Below are positions 52,230 to 61,254 of a stretch of DNA of 64,000 bases, piece after piece. The stretch comes from RYN-230 sp963717125. Its GTDB lineage: Bacteria > Actinomycetota > Actinomycetes > Streptosporangiales > Streptosporangiaceae. The translations under genes were made by a program, and so were the position numbers. Numbering within the stretch: the stretch's first letter is position 1; each line of letters starts with the position of its first letter. Under the pieces are notes generated by a model. That model saw only the letters and a program-made list of their open reading frames with translations, did no database searches and had not been told where the DNA came from. The stretch spans positions 569,291 through 633,290 of the forward strand of contig CAVQVG010000019.1 in assembly GCA_963717125.1 (NCBI GenBank), read 5' to 3'.

Positions 52230-52932
52230 CGCGGCGGATAACCCGGCAGGCGCGGCGGGCGGCCGCGAGGTACTGGCGTTCGACCTGTACGGGACGCTGG
52301 TTGACCCGATCGCCATCTCCACCGGCCTCGGCCAGGTTCTCGGCGGCTGTGACGGCCGCGAGGCGGCCAGGCTGTGGCGGCTGAAGCAGCTGGAATACTC
52401 TTTCCGGCTCACGGCGATGGGCCAGTATGAGGACTTCCGCTGGGTGACGTCACGCGCGCTTGACTTCGCCCTCATCTCCATCGGGGCAGACCTGCCGGAC
52501 GGGCAGGCCCAGCGGCTAGTCGAGCTCTATGACCATCTGCGGCCGTTCCCCGACGCGGTCCCCGCCCTGCGGGCGCTGGCCAGCCTGGGGTATGAGCTCG
52601 CGGTGCTTTCCAACGGGACCGCGGCCATGATCAGGAACTGCCTTGATAACAGCGGTCTTGGGGGGTTCTTCGCCGAGCGGATCAGCGTCGATGAGGTCCG
52701 CGTGTTCAAGCCGTCGCCCGTGGTGTACCGGCACGCGGCCGGGCGGCTTTCCCGGCCGATCGGGCAGCTTCGGCTCGTCACCAGCAACGCGTTCGACAGT
52801 GCCGGGGCCGCCGCGGCCGGGATGCGCACGGCCTGGGTGAACCGCTCCGCCGCCCCGTTCGACACGATCGGCGTGCAGCCAGACCTCACCGTGCCCGGCC
52901 TCGGGCTCCTGCCTGCGGCGCTGGGCGGCTGA
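52222..52932 (+). CDS. Haloacid dehalogenase type II / HAD-superfamily hydrolase
   Basis: GTG 52222 overlaps the anti-sigma stop and gives 236 residues. HAD motifs are the nucleophile in VLAFDLYGTLVDP (FDxYGT), motif II in LAVLSNGTAAMIRN, the Lys of motif III in VRVFKPSPVVYRHA, and SNAFDSAGAAAAGMRT for motif IV. FDxYGTL with SNG and KPSP is the L-2-haloacid dehalogenase subgroup. It would hydrolyse a 2-haloacid or a phosphate ester; many annotated members have unproven substrates. It forms the third gene of the sigma/anti-sigma operon, which is unusual for an enzyme of this type. Confidence 0.88.
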   Translation: MASAADNPAGAAGGREVLAFDLYGTLVDPIAISTGLGQVLGGCDGREAARLWRLKQLEYSFRLTAMGQYEDFRWVTSRALDFALISIGADLPDGQAQRLVELYDHLRPFPDAVPALRALASLGYELAVLSNGTAAMIRNCLDNSGLGGFFAERISVDEVRVFKPSPVVYRHAAGRLSRPIGQLRLVTSNAFDSAGAAAAGMRTAWVNRSAAPFDTIGVQPDLTVPGLGLLPAALGG

Positions 52933-53020
52933 CGGGACTAGGGCCAGGCGGCGCCGCTCCAGCCCGCCGATGTCATCGCCGTCAGGTAATGGGGCAGCAT
53001 ACGCACGGTCCGGCCGGGCA

Positions 53021-53800
53021 TCAGGCGCCGGCGCGGGCGGTGCTGACATCCCAGATGGCCCCGGTGTCTTCGCTGGCCAGATGGGTGAGCAGCGCCGCAG
53101 CGGAGTGCGCCGGGGTGATCAAAGAGCCGTCGGCGAAATTCCTGTTGAACCGCTCGTGCAGGCCGGCGCCGATGCGCTCGGGGTCCTGCCGGCGGATCCA
53201 GGCCTGCATGGCAGTGTCAACCCCGCCCGGCCGGTAGGCGTTGACGGTCACGCCGGTGCCGGACAGCTCGGCGGCCAGGTTCACGGTGTGCGCCTCGAGC
53301 GCGGCCTTCGTGGTGGCGTAGGCGTTCCCGCGGACCATGCCTTCCGGGTGGGCGGCGATCCCGCTGGAGATGTTGACGACGCGGCCCCAGCCGGCGCCGA
53401 GCATGCCGGGCAGGACCGCGGCGGTCAGCGCGGCAGGCGCGACGACGTTGATCTCGACGGCCAGGCGCAAGTCCGCCGCCGCGATGCCGGCGGTAGCGCC
53501 TAGCGGCTCGACGGTGGCCGCGTTGTTGACCAGGATATCGACGCGGCCCGCCGTGAGCACGGCCGCCGCCGCCTGGCCGCGCTGCTCCCCGTCGGCCAGG
53601 TCGGCCGGCACCACGCGGATCCGCCCGGCAGGTACGCCCTGTTCCCGCAGCCGGGCGCGGGTTTCGCCCAGCTGGCCTGTGCTGCGCGCGAGCAGGACCA
53701 CGCGGGCGCCCGCGCCACCCAGCCTGAGCGCGACGGCGCGGCCGATGCCACGCCCGGCCCCCGTGATCAGCGCAGTCTTGCCAGCGAAGTCAGTTGCCAC
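53021..53800 (-). CDS. Short-chain dehydrogenase/reductase
   Basis: GTG 53800 (VATDFAGKTALITGAGRGIG) gives 259 residues; the upstream extension lacks homology. Motifs are TGAGRGIGRAVALRL, ARST after beta-2 (favours NADP), DILVNNAATV, active-site Ser in VVNISSGIAAHP, and Tyr-x3-Lys in NAYATTKAALEAHTVNLAAE. The ending GAIWDVSTARAGA is less typical of FabG and recalls sugar- or steroid-type SDRs. It is divergent from the peroxiredoxin-like gene, with 222 bases between. Function beyond NAD(P)-dependent oxidoreduction is open. Confidence 0.88.
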   Translation of the reverse strand: MATDFAGKTALITGAGRGIGRAVALRLGGAGARVVLLARSTGQLGETRARLREQGVPAGRIRVVPADLADGEQRGQAAAAVLTAGRVDILVNNAATVEPLGATAGIAAADLRLAVEINVVAPAALTAAVLPGMLGAGWGRVVNISSGIAAHPEGMVRGNAYATTKAALEAHTVNLAAELSGTGVTVNAYRPGGVDTAMQAWIRRQDPERIGAGLHERFNRNFADGSLITPAHSAAALLTHLASEDTGAIWDVSTARAGA

Positions 53801-54022
53801 TGCGGTCTCCTCAACGGTTGACGGTGCGAGCGGGACGGCAGGCAACCATGGGTGACCGTTCCGCTGAATGCCCCCGAACTTCCAGTTAGCGGCGCACGGC
53901 GGCGATCTCTTACCAGGCGCACGCCCGCGTAAACCCACCGGTAAGACCTGGGAGGGAGGCGACGCTTACTTACCGGGCAGTCCCGTCCGGCACTGTCCCG
54001 GCAACCGTGCAGGAGAACCGCA

Positions 54023-54514
54023 ATGCCTCTGCTCAACCCCGGCGACCCCTTCCCGCAGCTGACGATCACCACCACCGACGGGCAGGTGCTCACCATCCCG
54101 GACGCGTTCGGCGGCGACTTCGGCGTCGTGCTCTTCTACCGGGGCGCCTGGTGCCCGTACTGCAACGCGCAGCTGCGCGCCTTCCAGCGGGCCAGCCAGG
54201 CGCTGGCGGATGCCGGCATCCGCGCCGTGGCCCTCTCGGTCAACGACAAGGAGACCACCGCCGCGCTGGTCGCCGAGCACAAGCTGACCTTCCCCGTCGG
54301 CTACGGCGCGGCTGCTCCAGCCGTCGCCGCGCTCACCGGCGCCTTCGTCAACCCAGACCCGGTGTACCTGCAGTCCACCGGCTTCGTGCTCAACCCCGCC
54401 GGCAACGTCGTGGTCAGTGTGTACTCCAGCGGCGCGATCGGGCGGCTCGTCCCCGACGACGTCATCGGCCTGGTCCGCTACCTGCGCGAGCACTCGGCCT
54501 CCGCGACGGCGTGA
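54023..54514 (+). CDS. Peroxiredoxin-like / redoxin-domain protein with CxxC
   Basis: 163 residues. The AhpC-TSA/redoxin fold shows GDPFPQLTITTTDGQVLTIP and the active site VLFYRGAWCPYCNAQLRAFQ. CPYC is a CxxC pair rather than the Txx(C/T) site of true peroxiredoxins. Further conserved parts are GIRAVALSVNDKETTAALV and STGFVLNPAGNVVVSVYSSG. It likely reduces peroxides or acts as a thiol-disulfide reductase in the cytoplasm, as no signal peptide is present. ATG 54023 follows gtgcaggagaaccgca, a good ribosome site. It is divergent from an SDR. Confidence 0.88.
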   Translation: MPLLNPGDPFPQLTITTTDGQVLTIPDAFGGDFGVVLFYRGAWCPYCNAQLRAFQRASQALADAGIRAVALSVNDKETTAALVAEHKLTFPVGYGAAAPAVAALTGAFVNPDPVYLQSTGFVLNPAGNVVVSVYSSGAIGRLVPDDVIGLVRYLREHSASATA

Positions 54515-54549
54515 CAGGACAGGAGATGCCAGCATGACGGACACGGACA

Positions 54550-54566
54550 GGCAGTGTTGCGTTGGC
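54550..54566 (+). repeat. Surviving terminal inverted repeat of a truncated IS6 element
   Basis: ggcagtgttgcgttggc matches the IS6 terminal repeat at 292-308 at 15 of 17 bases. It marks the 3' end of the minus-strand element at 54550-55108. The other end is missing. Confidence 0.65.
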
Positions 54567-54612
54567 CAGTCGGGGCGCATGATAGGGCGCGATGAGAGCG
54601 ATGGCCGGCTGA

Positions 54613-55108
54613 TCAGATGGCCATCGCGAGCTCGTCGAATGCTGCGCGGATCCGATGGCGGGCGGGGATGTCAGTGGCGAGTTCGTAGTGACTTCGGTGG
54701 AGGTTCTGCACGAACGCGTGCCCGGCAGAGATGATCCGCGCGGACCGGTGACGCTTCAGTCCACGCATCGGCCGCAGCCGTGCTTTCAGCCGTCCGTGGT
54801 CGGCTTCGACCGGGTTGTACGCGTAGCACGCGACGGTAAGCAGCGCTGAGGGGATCAGCTCATCCAGGACCCGCGGACAGGCCGGGGCCCGGTCGGTGGT
54901 GACCTCGGCCGGGATCGTGCCCGCGCGCAGCGCCAGGATGAAGAACCGCCGGGCTGCGGCCAGGTCACGGCGCGTGGATAGCAGCACGTCGATGACCTGA
55001 CCGTGCTGGTCAATGGCCCGGTACAGATACGTCCATCGGCCGGCGACCTTGACGTAGGTCTCGTCGGCGAACCACCGGTCGCCGGGAGCATGCCGGCACA
55101 ACCGCGCT
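54613..55108 (-). pseudogene. IS6-family transposase, 5' truncated
   Basis: From TARLCRHAPGDRWFADETYV onward the frame matches the transposase at 337-1031, including TTDRAPACPRVLDELIPSA and PVEADHGRLKARLRPMRGLK, ending AFDELAMAI. All three catalytic acids are present, including the Glu lost in the other copy. The first third is gone: homology stops at 55108, where a plus-strand rve transposase fragment begins. The longer open frame into that fragment is an accidental fusion. The two IS6 copies are clearly diverged, so they are separate arrivals or old duplicates. Confidence 0.85.
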
Positions 55109-55417
55109 GTGTTCACCGGCAACGGCACGCGGGTCATCAAGACTCCAGTCCGGTCGCCGCGGGCGAACTCTTTCGCGGAGCGGTATGTGGGGACGCTACG
55201 CCGCGAGTGCCTCGACCACATGCTGGTCTACGGCGAACAGCACCTTCGGCACCTGCCGGCCGAGTACTCGCGGCATTACAACGAGCACCGGCCGCACCAG
55301 TCGCGGGAGCAACGACCTCCGCTGCCCGAGCCCGGCCAGCCGATCGATATGACCGGCCGGATCAAACGCAACCACGTGGTCCACGGCCTGATCAGCGAAT
55401 ACCGGAGAGCGGCCTGA
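55109..55417 (+). pseudogene. C-terminal fragment of an rve-type transposase
   Basis: Starts VFTGNGTRVIKTPVRSPRAN at the junction with the IS6 fragment and continues SFAERYVGTLRRECLDHML, YSRHYNEHRPHQSREQRPP, ending GLISEYRRAA at 55417. The catalytic Glu (ERYVGTLRRE) is present but the rest of the core is missing. The head-to-head junction at 55108/55109 means one element inserted into or recombined with the other. Confidence 0.78.
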
Positions 55418-55548
55418 CGAGCACCGGAAGCACCAGCTCAGGGCCAGTGTGGGACTTTTTGCCACGGGCCAGGGCCGGTCCAGGCCGAGGATCAACCGCA
55501 TCGTCGTGGTCTTGCCGACGGCATAGGCCTTTCCGCCGCGTGGCGTGG

Positions 55549-56127
55549 CTAGGTGCCGGAGCCGGACCGTCGGCCAGCTCGCCATGCTGCCATGACTCTG
55601 TCGGTGTCGCCGTCGGCGAGCAGGTCGAGGAGCAGCCCCCTGATCAGCGCGAGCGTGCTGGCCGCCGTGGCCCCGGCCTGAGCCGGAGGTGTGCCTGGCT
55701 GCGCCCTGACCAGCAGTTCCAGGTAGTCCCGGGCGGTTTCGGCGGCGAACCCCTGCCAGGGGCCGGGATCTCGGCTCACCGATCGCAGGTACGCCTCGTA
55801 GGTCAGCCGCACCATCGGCCGCTGCCCTGGTGAGGACAGCAGCTCCCAGAGCCTGTCCGTCAGCTGCTCGAACCCTCCGTCCGGGGCGTCCGGGCCGAGC
55901 AGTCCTGTGATCAGGCTGATCTGCTCGCGCCGTGCGCGGGCGAGTAGTTCGCGGACCAGCTGCTCCTTGCTGCCAAACAGGTAGAGCAGCACTCGAGGGC
56001 TCGTGCCGGTGGCGGCGGCGAGGGGGCGCAGCGACAGCCCGGCTAGGCCGTGCTCGAGCACATAGCCGTAACAGGCGTTGAGAAGCTCGGCGCGCCGAGG
56101 CGAGCCCGGCGGATGCTGGCCGGCCAT
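55549..56127 (-). CDS. TetR-family transcriptional repressor
   Basis: The ATG at 56127 (MAGQHPPGSPRRAELLNACY) gives 192 residues. The HTH reads YGYVLEHGLAGLSLRPLAAA, TGTSPRVLLYLFGSKEQLVR. The helical ligand domain contains LWELLSSPGQRPMVRLTYEA and a final DRVMAAWRAGRR. It is divergent from an SDR gene, with a perfect 20-base palindrome between them, so repression of the SDR and autoregulation are very likely. The 33-residue extension of the open frame upstream overlaps that operator and is rejected. Confidence 0.9.
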   Translation of the reverse strand: MAGQHPPGSPRRAELLNACYGYVLEHGLAGLSLRPLAAATGTSPRVLLYLFGSKEQLVRELLARARREQISLITGLLGPDAPDGGFEQLTDRLWELLSSPGQRPMVRLTYEAYLRSVSRDPGPWQGFAAETARDYLELLVRAQPGTPPAQAGATAASTLALIRGLLLDLLADGDTDRVMAAWRAGRRSGSGT

Positions 56128-56182
56128 GGCCTTCCTTTCGCGATGGACACGTGAGGGCGCGGGCCGTCCCCGTGCTACATTA

Positions 56183-56202
56183 ACTGAAACGTGCGTTTCA
56201 GT
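56183..56202. promoter_or_regulatory. TetR operator, perfect inverted repeat
   Basis: actgaaacgtgcgtttcagt has exact 9-base arms around a 2-base centre. It lies between tetR (start 56127) and the SDR gene (start 56215), only 12 bases from the SDR start. It stands out as AT-rich against its surroundings. It is a textbook site for a divergently transcribed TetR. Confidence 0.8.
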
Positions 56203-56214
56203 GGAGGCTGCCCG

Positions 56215-56976
56215 ATGAACGGCCATCCCAGTTTCTCCCTTGCCGGCCGTCGTGCCCTGGTCACCGGCTCGGTGCGCGGCCTAGGGCTGGAGATGGCCCG
56301 CGGCCTCGCGGGCGCGGGCGCAGAGGTCATCGTCAACGGGCGGGATCCGGCCGCGCTGGCCATCACCGTGGCGCGCCTGCAGGATGAGGGACTTCACGTG
56401 ACCGCGGCCGCATTCGACGTTACCGACCGGGATTCCGCGCGGCAGGCGACCGCCGCTCTCGGGGTGATTGACATCCTGGTGAACAACGTCGGCCACCGCG
56501 ACCGGCGCGGCGTGGACGCGCTGGCGCCAGCAGACCTGGCGCGCATGCTCGATGTCCACCTGACGTCCGCCTACGCGCTCAGCCAGGCCGTCGCCCGCGA
56601 CCTCACCCGCCGCGGGCTGCCCGGCCGGATCATCAACGTATCGTCGGTCATCGGCCAGCTCGGCCGGGCGGGCGACGTCGCGTACCCCGCCGCGAAAGCC
56701 GGGCTGGACGGGCTTACCAGGGCACTGTCTGCCGACCTCGGCCCCCACCGCATCACGGTCAACTCCGTCGCCCCCGGCACGTTCGCCACCGACGTCAACG
56801 CGGGGCTGGCCGAAGATCCCCAGTGGGCGCAGTGGCTGCGGTCGCGGACCGCGCTCGGCCGCTGGGGCAGGCCCGAGGAAATCGCCGGGGCGGTGGTCTT
56901 CCTGGCCAGCGACGCCGCATCGTTCGTCACCGGCCAGGTCATCGCAGTCAACGGCGGCATGACTGCCACGTTCTGA
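56215..56976 (+). CDS. Short-chain dehydrogenase/reductase (gluconate-5-dehydrogenase-like)
   Basis: ATG 56215 (MNGHPSFSLAGRRALVTGSV) gives 253 residues. An earlier start at 56191 would lie inside the operator. Motifs are TGSVRGLGLEMARGLAGAGA, NGRDP after beta-2, DILVNNVGHRDRRGVD (NNVG variant of NNAG), Ser in INVSSVIGQLG and Tyr-x3-Lys in VAYPAAKAGLDGLTRALSAD. The C-terminus FVTGQVIAVNGGMTATF is classical. The LGRWGRPEEIAGAVVFLASD stretch is typical of gluconate/sugar SDRs. It is controlled, by inference, by the adjacent TetR. Confidence 0.9.
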   Translation: MNGHPSFSLAGRRALVTGSVRGLGLEMARGLAGAGAEVIVNGRDPAALAITVARLQDEGLHVTAAAFDVTDRDSARQATAALGVIDILVNNVGHRDRRGVDALAPADLARMLDVHLTSAYALSQAVARDLTRRGLPGRIINVSSVIGQLGRAGDVAYPAAKAGLDGLTRALSADLGPHRITVNSVAPGTFATDVNAGLAEDPQWAQWLRSRTALGRWGRPEEIAGAVVFLASDAASFVTGQVIAVNGGMTATF

Positions 56977-57165
56977 GCAGCACGCTCCGATCGCCCCGCA
57001 GGCGCCCGGGGCATGGAGCACAAGCAGACGGTTATCTCCGCCTGGAACGTCCCGTAGCGGCGACCCGGCACACACCCGAATCGCGTTGCCGCTCACAAGG
57101 ACGCATCGTCTTGCCCGGTCCGCTGCCGCGAGGACGCGCGACCACCGAAGCCCTCGACCGCCTCC

Positions 57166-57432
57166 ATGGCCAATCAGGCGCGCACTAAGTCGGCTCAACT
57201 CGGGCTACAGCTATCAGTCAGGCCGGACCAGCCGCCGCCCGCCGAGCCCGGAATGATCCCGCTGACCGTCCCGGAGATCAAGCGCCTGCTCGCCGCCCTC
57301 ACCACCCCGCCCCTGCCCCGGTCGCTTGTCATTCACTGGGACGCGTGGACCCGCCGCCACCAGGCTCGCTCACGATGGTTCCACAAACGCGCAAGACTCG
57401 CCCGCGACGCCGGAATCGCCCTGGTCAGCTAA
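57166..57432 (+). pseudogene. C-terminal remnant of an IS701-like transposase
   Basis: Reads MIPLTVPEIKRLLAALTTPP, then LVIHWDAWTRRHQARSRWFH and KRARLARDAGIALVS. Tails of the form LTLPEIRRLL...W-AWRRRHQA close IS701-family DDE transposases. The body of the transposase is missing, and the first 30 residues of this open frame are not homologous. Confidence 0.65.
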
Positions 57433-57489
57433 CTTCGGTCGTCGTGCAGCAACCCGTCTGCGCTGTCAGCGCTGTGTACCTGGCTCGTC

Positions 57490-58390
57490 TCATTTTCCGG
57501 CGAGGATCTCACTGCACAGATCGATGCACTCGTCGCAGATATACACGCCGGGACCGGCAACGAGCTTTCTGGCCTGCGTCTGGCTCTTCCCGCAAAACGA
57601 GCAGGCGAGATCAGCTTTGCCTCGTTTACGGCGACGCTGCTTTCCGGGGCCGACGTAACCGTCGAGTCCTTTCTTAACAGCGGCGATGCTGACGCCGAGG
57701 TAGCTGAGCACACGCCGGGCACGTGAACCAGGATCAAGCGCCACCGCGGCAAGGAGGTGCTCGGTGCCCACCTCGCCTCGCCCGGCCTGCTGCGCAATCG
57801 CGGCCGCACGCCGCAGCGCCTCACGGGCCTCGGCCGACTCCTGTGACGGCCGCCCGCCGGGCAGGCCTCCTCCTCCTCCTGGGAACAGCTCTCGCGCGGC
57901 GGCGCGCGCCGCGTCAGCCCGCACTCCCAGCTCCTCCAGAACGGCGGCGGCTACCCCTCATGGGAAAGCCCGATCAGCAGGTGATGGGTCCCACCTCGGC
58001 GGCCCCGTCTGCGGCGGCCTCCCGCCTGGCCGCTTCAGGCAGCCCCCGACGGCGCGCTCAACCTCCAGGTTCCCGGTGCACGCCGCGCCGGTGCGCAAAG
58101 CGCTGCCTGGCCGCCTGCTTGGATACCCCTATCCGCTGGCCGATCTCGGTCCAGGAACACCCCGCACAGCGAGCCTCCTCCACGAACTGCCCAATCAGCT
58201 CGTCTGCGCACGAGGCCAGCTCCTCGCAGACCGTCAGGGCCACCTCGACCCGGTCGAGCGGCGCGCGCGGCGCCTGCTCGCGCACCGCCTCCACCAACTC
58301 CGCGACATTTACCGCCTCCACATCGACAATGTAACGTTGTCTCCGTATGGCGTCGGCTAAGTTCTCGCTCTTGACGCGGGCCTCTTCCAC
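57490..58390 (-). pseudogene. HTH - double Clp_N - ClpX-type zinc finger protein, with several frame breaks
   Basis: Joined frames give one protein of about 290 residues. Part 1 (58058-58390) is MEEARVKSENLADAIRRQRY to an HTH-like CSWTEIGQRIGVSKQAARQRF. After breaks near 58060, 57998 and 57965 a first Clp_N-like repeat reads ADGAAEVG, THHLLIGLSHEG, VAAAVLEELGVRADA. A second repeat reads EALRRAAAIAQQAGRGEVGT, EHLLAAVALDPG. The end is a ClpX-type Cys4 zinc finger: CSFCGKSQTQARKLVAGPG, YICDECIDLCSEIL. No AAA+ domain is present. The domains suggest a DNA-binding or substrate-recruiting adaptor for Clp proteolysis. Frame breaks make the present copy doubtful. The last 144 residues (57490-57924) are open by themselves. 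Confidence 0.65.
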
Positions 58391-58546
58391 CGAACCAACG
58401 GCGCTGTTGAGCGTCTGGCCGTCGTCCCAGCTCGCAGCAGGAAAAGCGGCTGCCGGACTAATAAGTGGTAGCGGGCATTTCGGCGCAGCTCAGCGGTTAC
58501 GTCACCGAGTCAACGGCGCCTCCGCCGCTCGGTGGTAAGGCGAGCC

Positions 58547-59390
58547 TCAGCGGAAGGCGCCGACGTGGCGCTGACGCCAGTCGCGGAAGGTTCCGGGGCT
58601 ATTCGAGTGATGTTCTCAACGTCGTCGGTGATGGCTACGGAGCGGCGGGCGCGGAAGACCTCGTTCAGGCGTCCATCAGGTGCGCCTCATCGGGCGGGGT
58701 TCCTCGCTGAATAGCGGCCCTGGGCGAATTCGTGCGGGGCGTCGTCCTGGAAATCGATCGAACGCCCGGTACCTCGGCGATGATCTCGACCTGCTCGCGC
58801 GAGGTCAGGGCCTCCGGACCGGTGAGGAGGTTCCCCTTTCCAGCGTGACTATCTTCGGTGAGGGCGGCTACGGCGACGCGTGCGATGTCCTCCGGGTCCA
58901 TCACAGCATTGCGCCGTCACCGGTTCGGTCAACAACCTTGCTCGCCCGGATGGAGTCGCGCCACGCGAAGGCGTTGGACGCGAAGGCGCTGGGCCGCAGG
59001 TAGGTACGCCACGGCCGGACTCGTGCAGGACCTGCTCGCGGGCCGCGAGAGCGGCCCCCATGGGGTTGTCGCCCAGCGGCAAGAGGGGGCGAACAGGCGG
59101 AGGAGAGCAGGACAATCCTCGGCACCGCCGCGTGTTGCGCGGCAGCGATCATCGTCTTGGTCTGTTCGGTCCCACCTCCGACCTGCATCAGGAAGATGGC
59201 CTCGACTCCCTGGACCGCTTTGGACACGCTTCCAGGGTCGTCGAGATCCCCGCGGGGGAGCTGGAATCTCCGCCGGAGGCTGGCCGCCCGCGAGGGTGGC
59301 GCACCAGTGCCCGGACGCCGTGGCCCTGTTCGTGTAGCTGTCCGCGACGGGCCCGCCGACGTGGCCTGTTGCTCCAGTGACGAGATACAT
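58547..59390 (-). pseudogene. NmrA-like NAD(P)-binding protein, at least four frame breaks
   Basis: Fragments in order are MYLVTGATGHVGGPVADSYT (59390 on), VSKAVQGVEAIFLMQVGGGT with TKTMIAAAQHAAVPRIVLLS, and TYLRPSAFASNAFAWRDSIR. MDPEDIARVAVAALTEDSHA with GKGNLLTGPEALTSREQVEI and LNEVFRARRSVAITDDVENI follow. The end is FRDWRQRHVGAFR before a TGA at 58547-58549. All are typical of a single roughly 280-residue NmrA/SDR-atypical protein, but they lie in different frames. Each break looks like a one- or two-base indel. The span is full-length, so this gene decayed recently or is mis-sequenced. Confidence 0.75.
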
Positions 59391-59417
59391 CTGAGTTCCT
59401 TTCAGGTCGGTGGTGAT

Positions 59418-60243
59418 TACCAGGGCACTTCGCCGTCGCGATCGGCGAAGGTGCCGGTCGGGCCGCCGGGTGCACTGAGGGCGCAGGCGACGATGACGTC
59501 GGTGCCGTCATGGACTGAATCGCCCTGTCCGCCGCTGAGGTCGGTCGCGCTCAGGCCGGGGTCGGCGGCGTGATGCGGATATGGGGCAGCAGGCTCGCGA
59601 AATGCACAGTCATCATGTTGATTGCGGCCTTCGACGCAGCGTAGAGCGGTGTGCCCGTGAACGCTCCGGTGCGAGTCCGGTCGCCGAAGCGGCTGAACGA
59701 CCCAAGCCCGCTGCTGACATTGACGATCCGCGGGTCATCGCTGTTCTCCAGCGACGGCAAGAAGGCATGAATGACACGGAGGTAGCCGACGACGTTCGTC
59801 AGTAGCACCTCGGTCATGTCGCCGGCTGTGTAGTCGTGCGGGTCACGCACCGGGCCGGTGATGCCGGCGTTGTTGACCAGCGCGTCCAGGTGCCCCTCGG
59901 CCCGCTCGACGAAGTCCGCGGCGTGACCAACCAACTCGTCGGAGGTCACGTCCGTCCCAGGAACTGCGCACCGACGGTCGCGGCGGCGGCTGTCCGCGCT
60001 CGCTGCTGCGGGCGGTGAGATAAACGCGGTACCCGGCCCCGGCCAGCGCCGGGCCATCTCGAGACCGATGCCCTTATCGGCGCCGGTGACCAGCGCGACG
60101 GGTCGCGCTCCCCGGGTCTGTACTCGTCTTCGGCTCCGTCCTGTCGATCGCAGCGCGTCCCTGAGCCGCCCGTCCGCACCGCCGATCGCGAAGGTGCCGG
60201 GGACGGCGGGCTGGCTGGTGTTCGTTGTCTCCGTCACGCTCAC
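59418..60243 (-). pseudogene. Short-chain dehydrogenase, several frameshifts
   Basis: Recognisable parts are PVALVTGADKGIGLEMARR, TDVTSDELVGHAADFVERAE, GHLDALVNNAGITGPV, IVNVSSGLGSFSRFGDRT and PLYAASKAAINMMTVHFA. After a frame change near 59572 the tail is ADPGLSATDLSGGQGDSVHD and GGPTGTFADRDGEVPW, then TAA 59418-59420. Another break falls after GPGT, where the expected YRVYLTARSSERGQ appears in a neighbouring frame. The Tyr-x3-Lys site survives. The likely start is the GTG near 60243 (VSVTETTNTSQPAVPG). It matches the carbonyl-reductase-like SDRs ending in EVPW. Confidence 0.75.
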
Positions 60244-60328
60244 AGGCTGACCCGGCTCCGTGGCCGCGGCGAGGAGCTGGAGGTTGCTGCCAATTGCCCG
60301 GCCTGGAGACGGCTGGCAGACTGGACGG

Positions 60329-60987
60329 GTGCCTGATGACCAGACCAGCACGGTGCGCGGCGACGCCGAGTTCATCGCCCGAGCGGGGCACCTGTTCGAC
60401 GCGGTGCGCGAGGAGTTCGTCCTGGCGGCCCGCGACCTGGCGGCCTGGTCGCAGCCGGAGGTCCGGTCCGCGGTCGCCCGGCGGGTGCGTTCCCCCGGCA
60501 AGCGCAGAGCCACGGTGCGCAAGCTGTGGAGCCCGCTGGTGCTGGTTGACGAGGCGCAGCGCGCACACCTGCGGCAGATCGACACAGCGGGTACGCGGGT
60601 GCGGATGAGTTCCGCGCCACTGCCGCGAGACGATCATCCTGGATCGGCGGGTGGCGATCCTGGCGAGCCAGCCGCGCCGCTCGGCCGCGAGTACCAGGTG
60701 ACGACGTCCCCCGGTACTGGTGGGCGGGGTTTATTCGCTGTTCACCGCCGCCTGGGAGGCAGCCACCGGCCTCGACGCCTACCTGCGCGGCGAAGCCCCC
60801 GAGCTCGCTCCCGAGGCCCGGGAGATCCTGCGGGCGCCGGCGCGGGCCTCACCGACGAGGTGGCCGCCCGGCGGCTGGGCACCTCGCTACGCACCTACCG
60901 GCGGCGGGTCGCCGAGCTGATGGCCGCGCTCAAGGCCGGCTCCCGCTTCCAGGCCGAGGTGCGAGCTGGCGAGCTTGGTCTAGCCCG
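60329..60987 (+). pseudogene. HTH (LuxR/TrmB-like) transcriptional regulator, frameshifted
   Basis: GTG 60329 leads to DAEFIARAGHLFDAVREEFV, LAARDLAAWSQPEVRSAVAR and VRKLWSPLVLVDEAQRAHLR. Homology moves to another frame for GGVYSLFTAAWEAATGLDAY and LAPEAREILRA. It returns in the first frame for LTDEVAARRLGTSLRTYRRR and VAELMAALKAGSRFQAEVRA. This order matches actinobacterial regulators of about 230 residues with a C-terminal LuxR-like HTH. No proper stop follows GELGLAR. The gene is divergent from the broken SDR and may once have controlled it. Confidence 0.65.
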
Positions 60988-61254
60988 GCAGCGCGGCCAT
61001 CCGTTCTCCGGCTCGGACGCGGAAAAGCAGGCGACGTGGCCGCTGCCCCCTGTGAAGTGCCAGACTAGCGCACAGCATCTGAACTGGGCTTCTATCGCGG
61101 TCAAAGTGCGGCGATCAGCTCCGCCGCGCCACCCCGCGCCCGGGCGATGTCCTGCGGGCCGGGCCGACGACCCGCAGGCGGACGCGGCTATCTCGTGGGC
61201 GTGCCCCTCGTCGCGGGCGCGCCCGTCCTCGCGCGCATCCCCGTCCTCGCGGGC

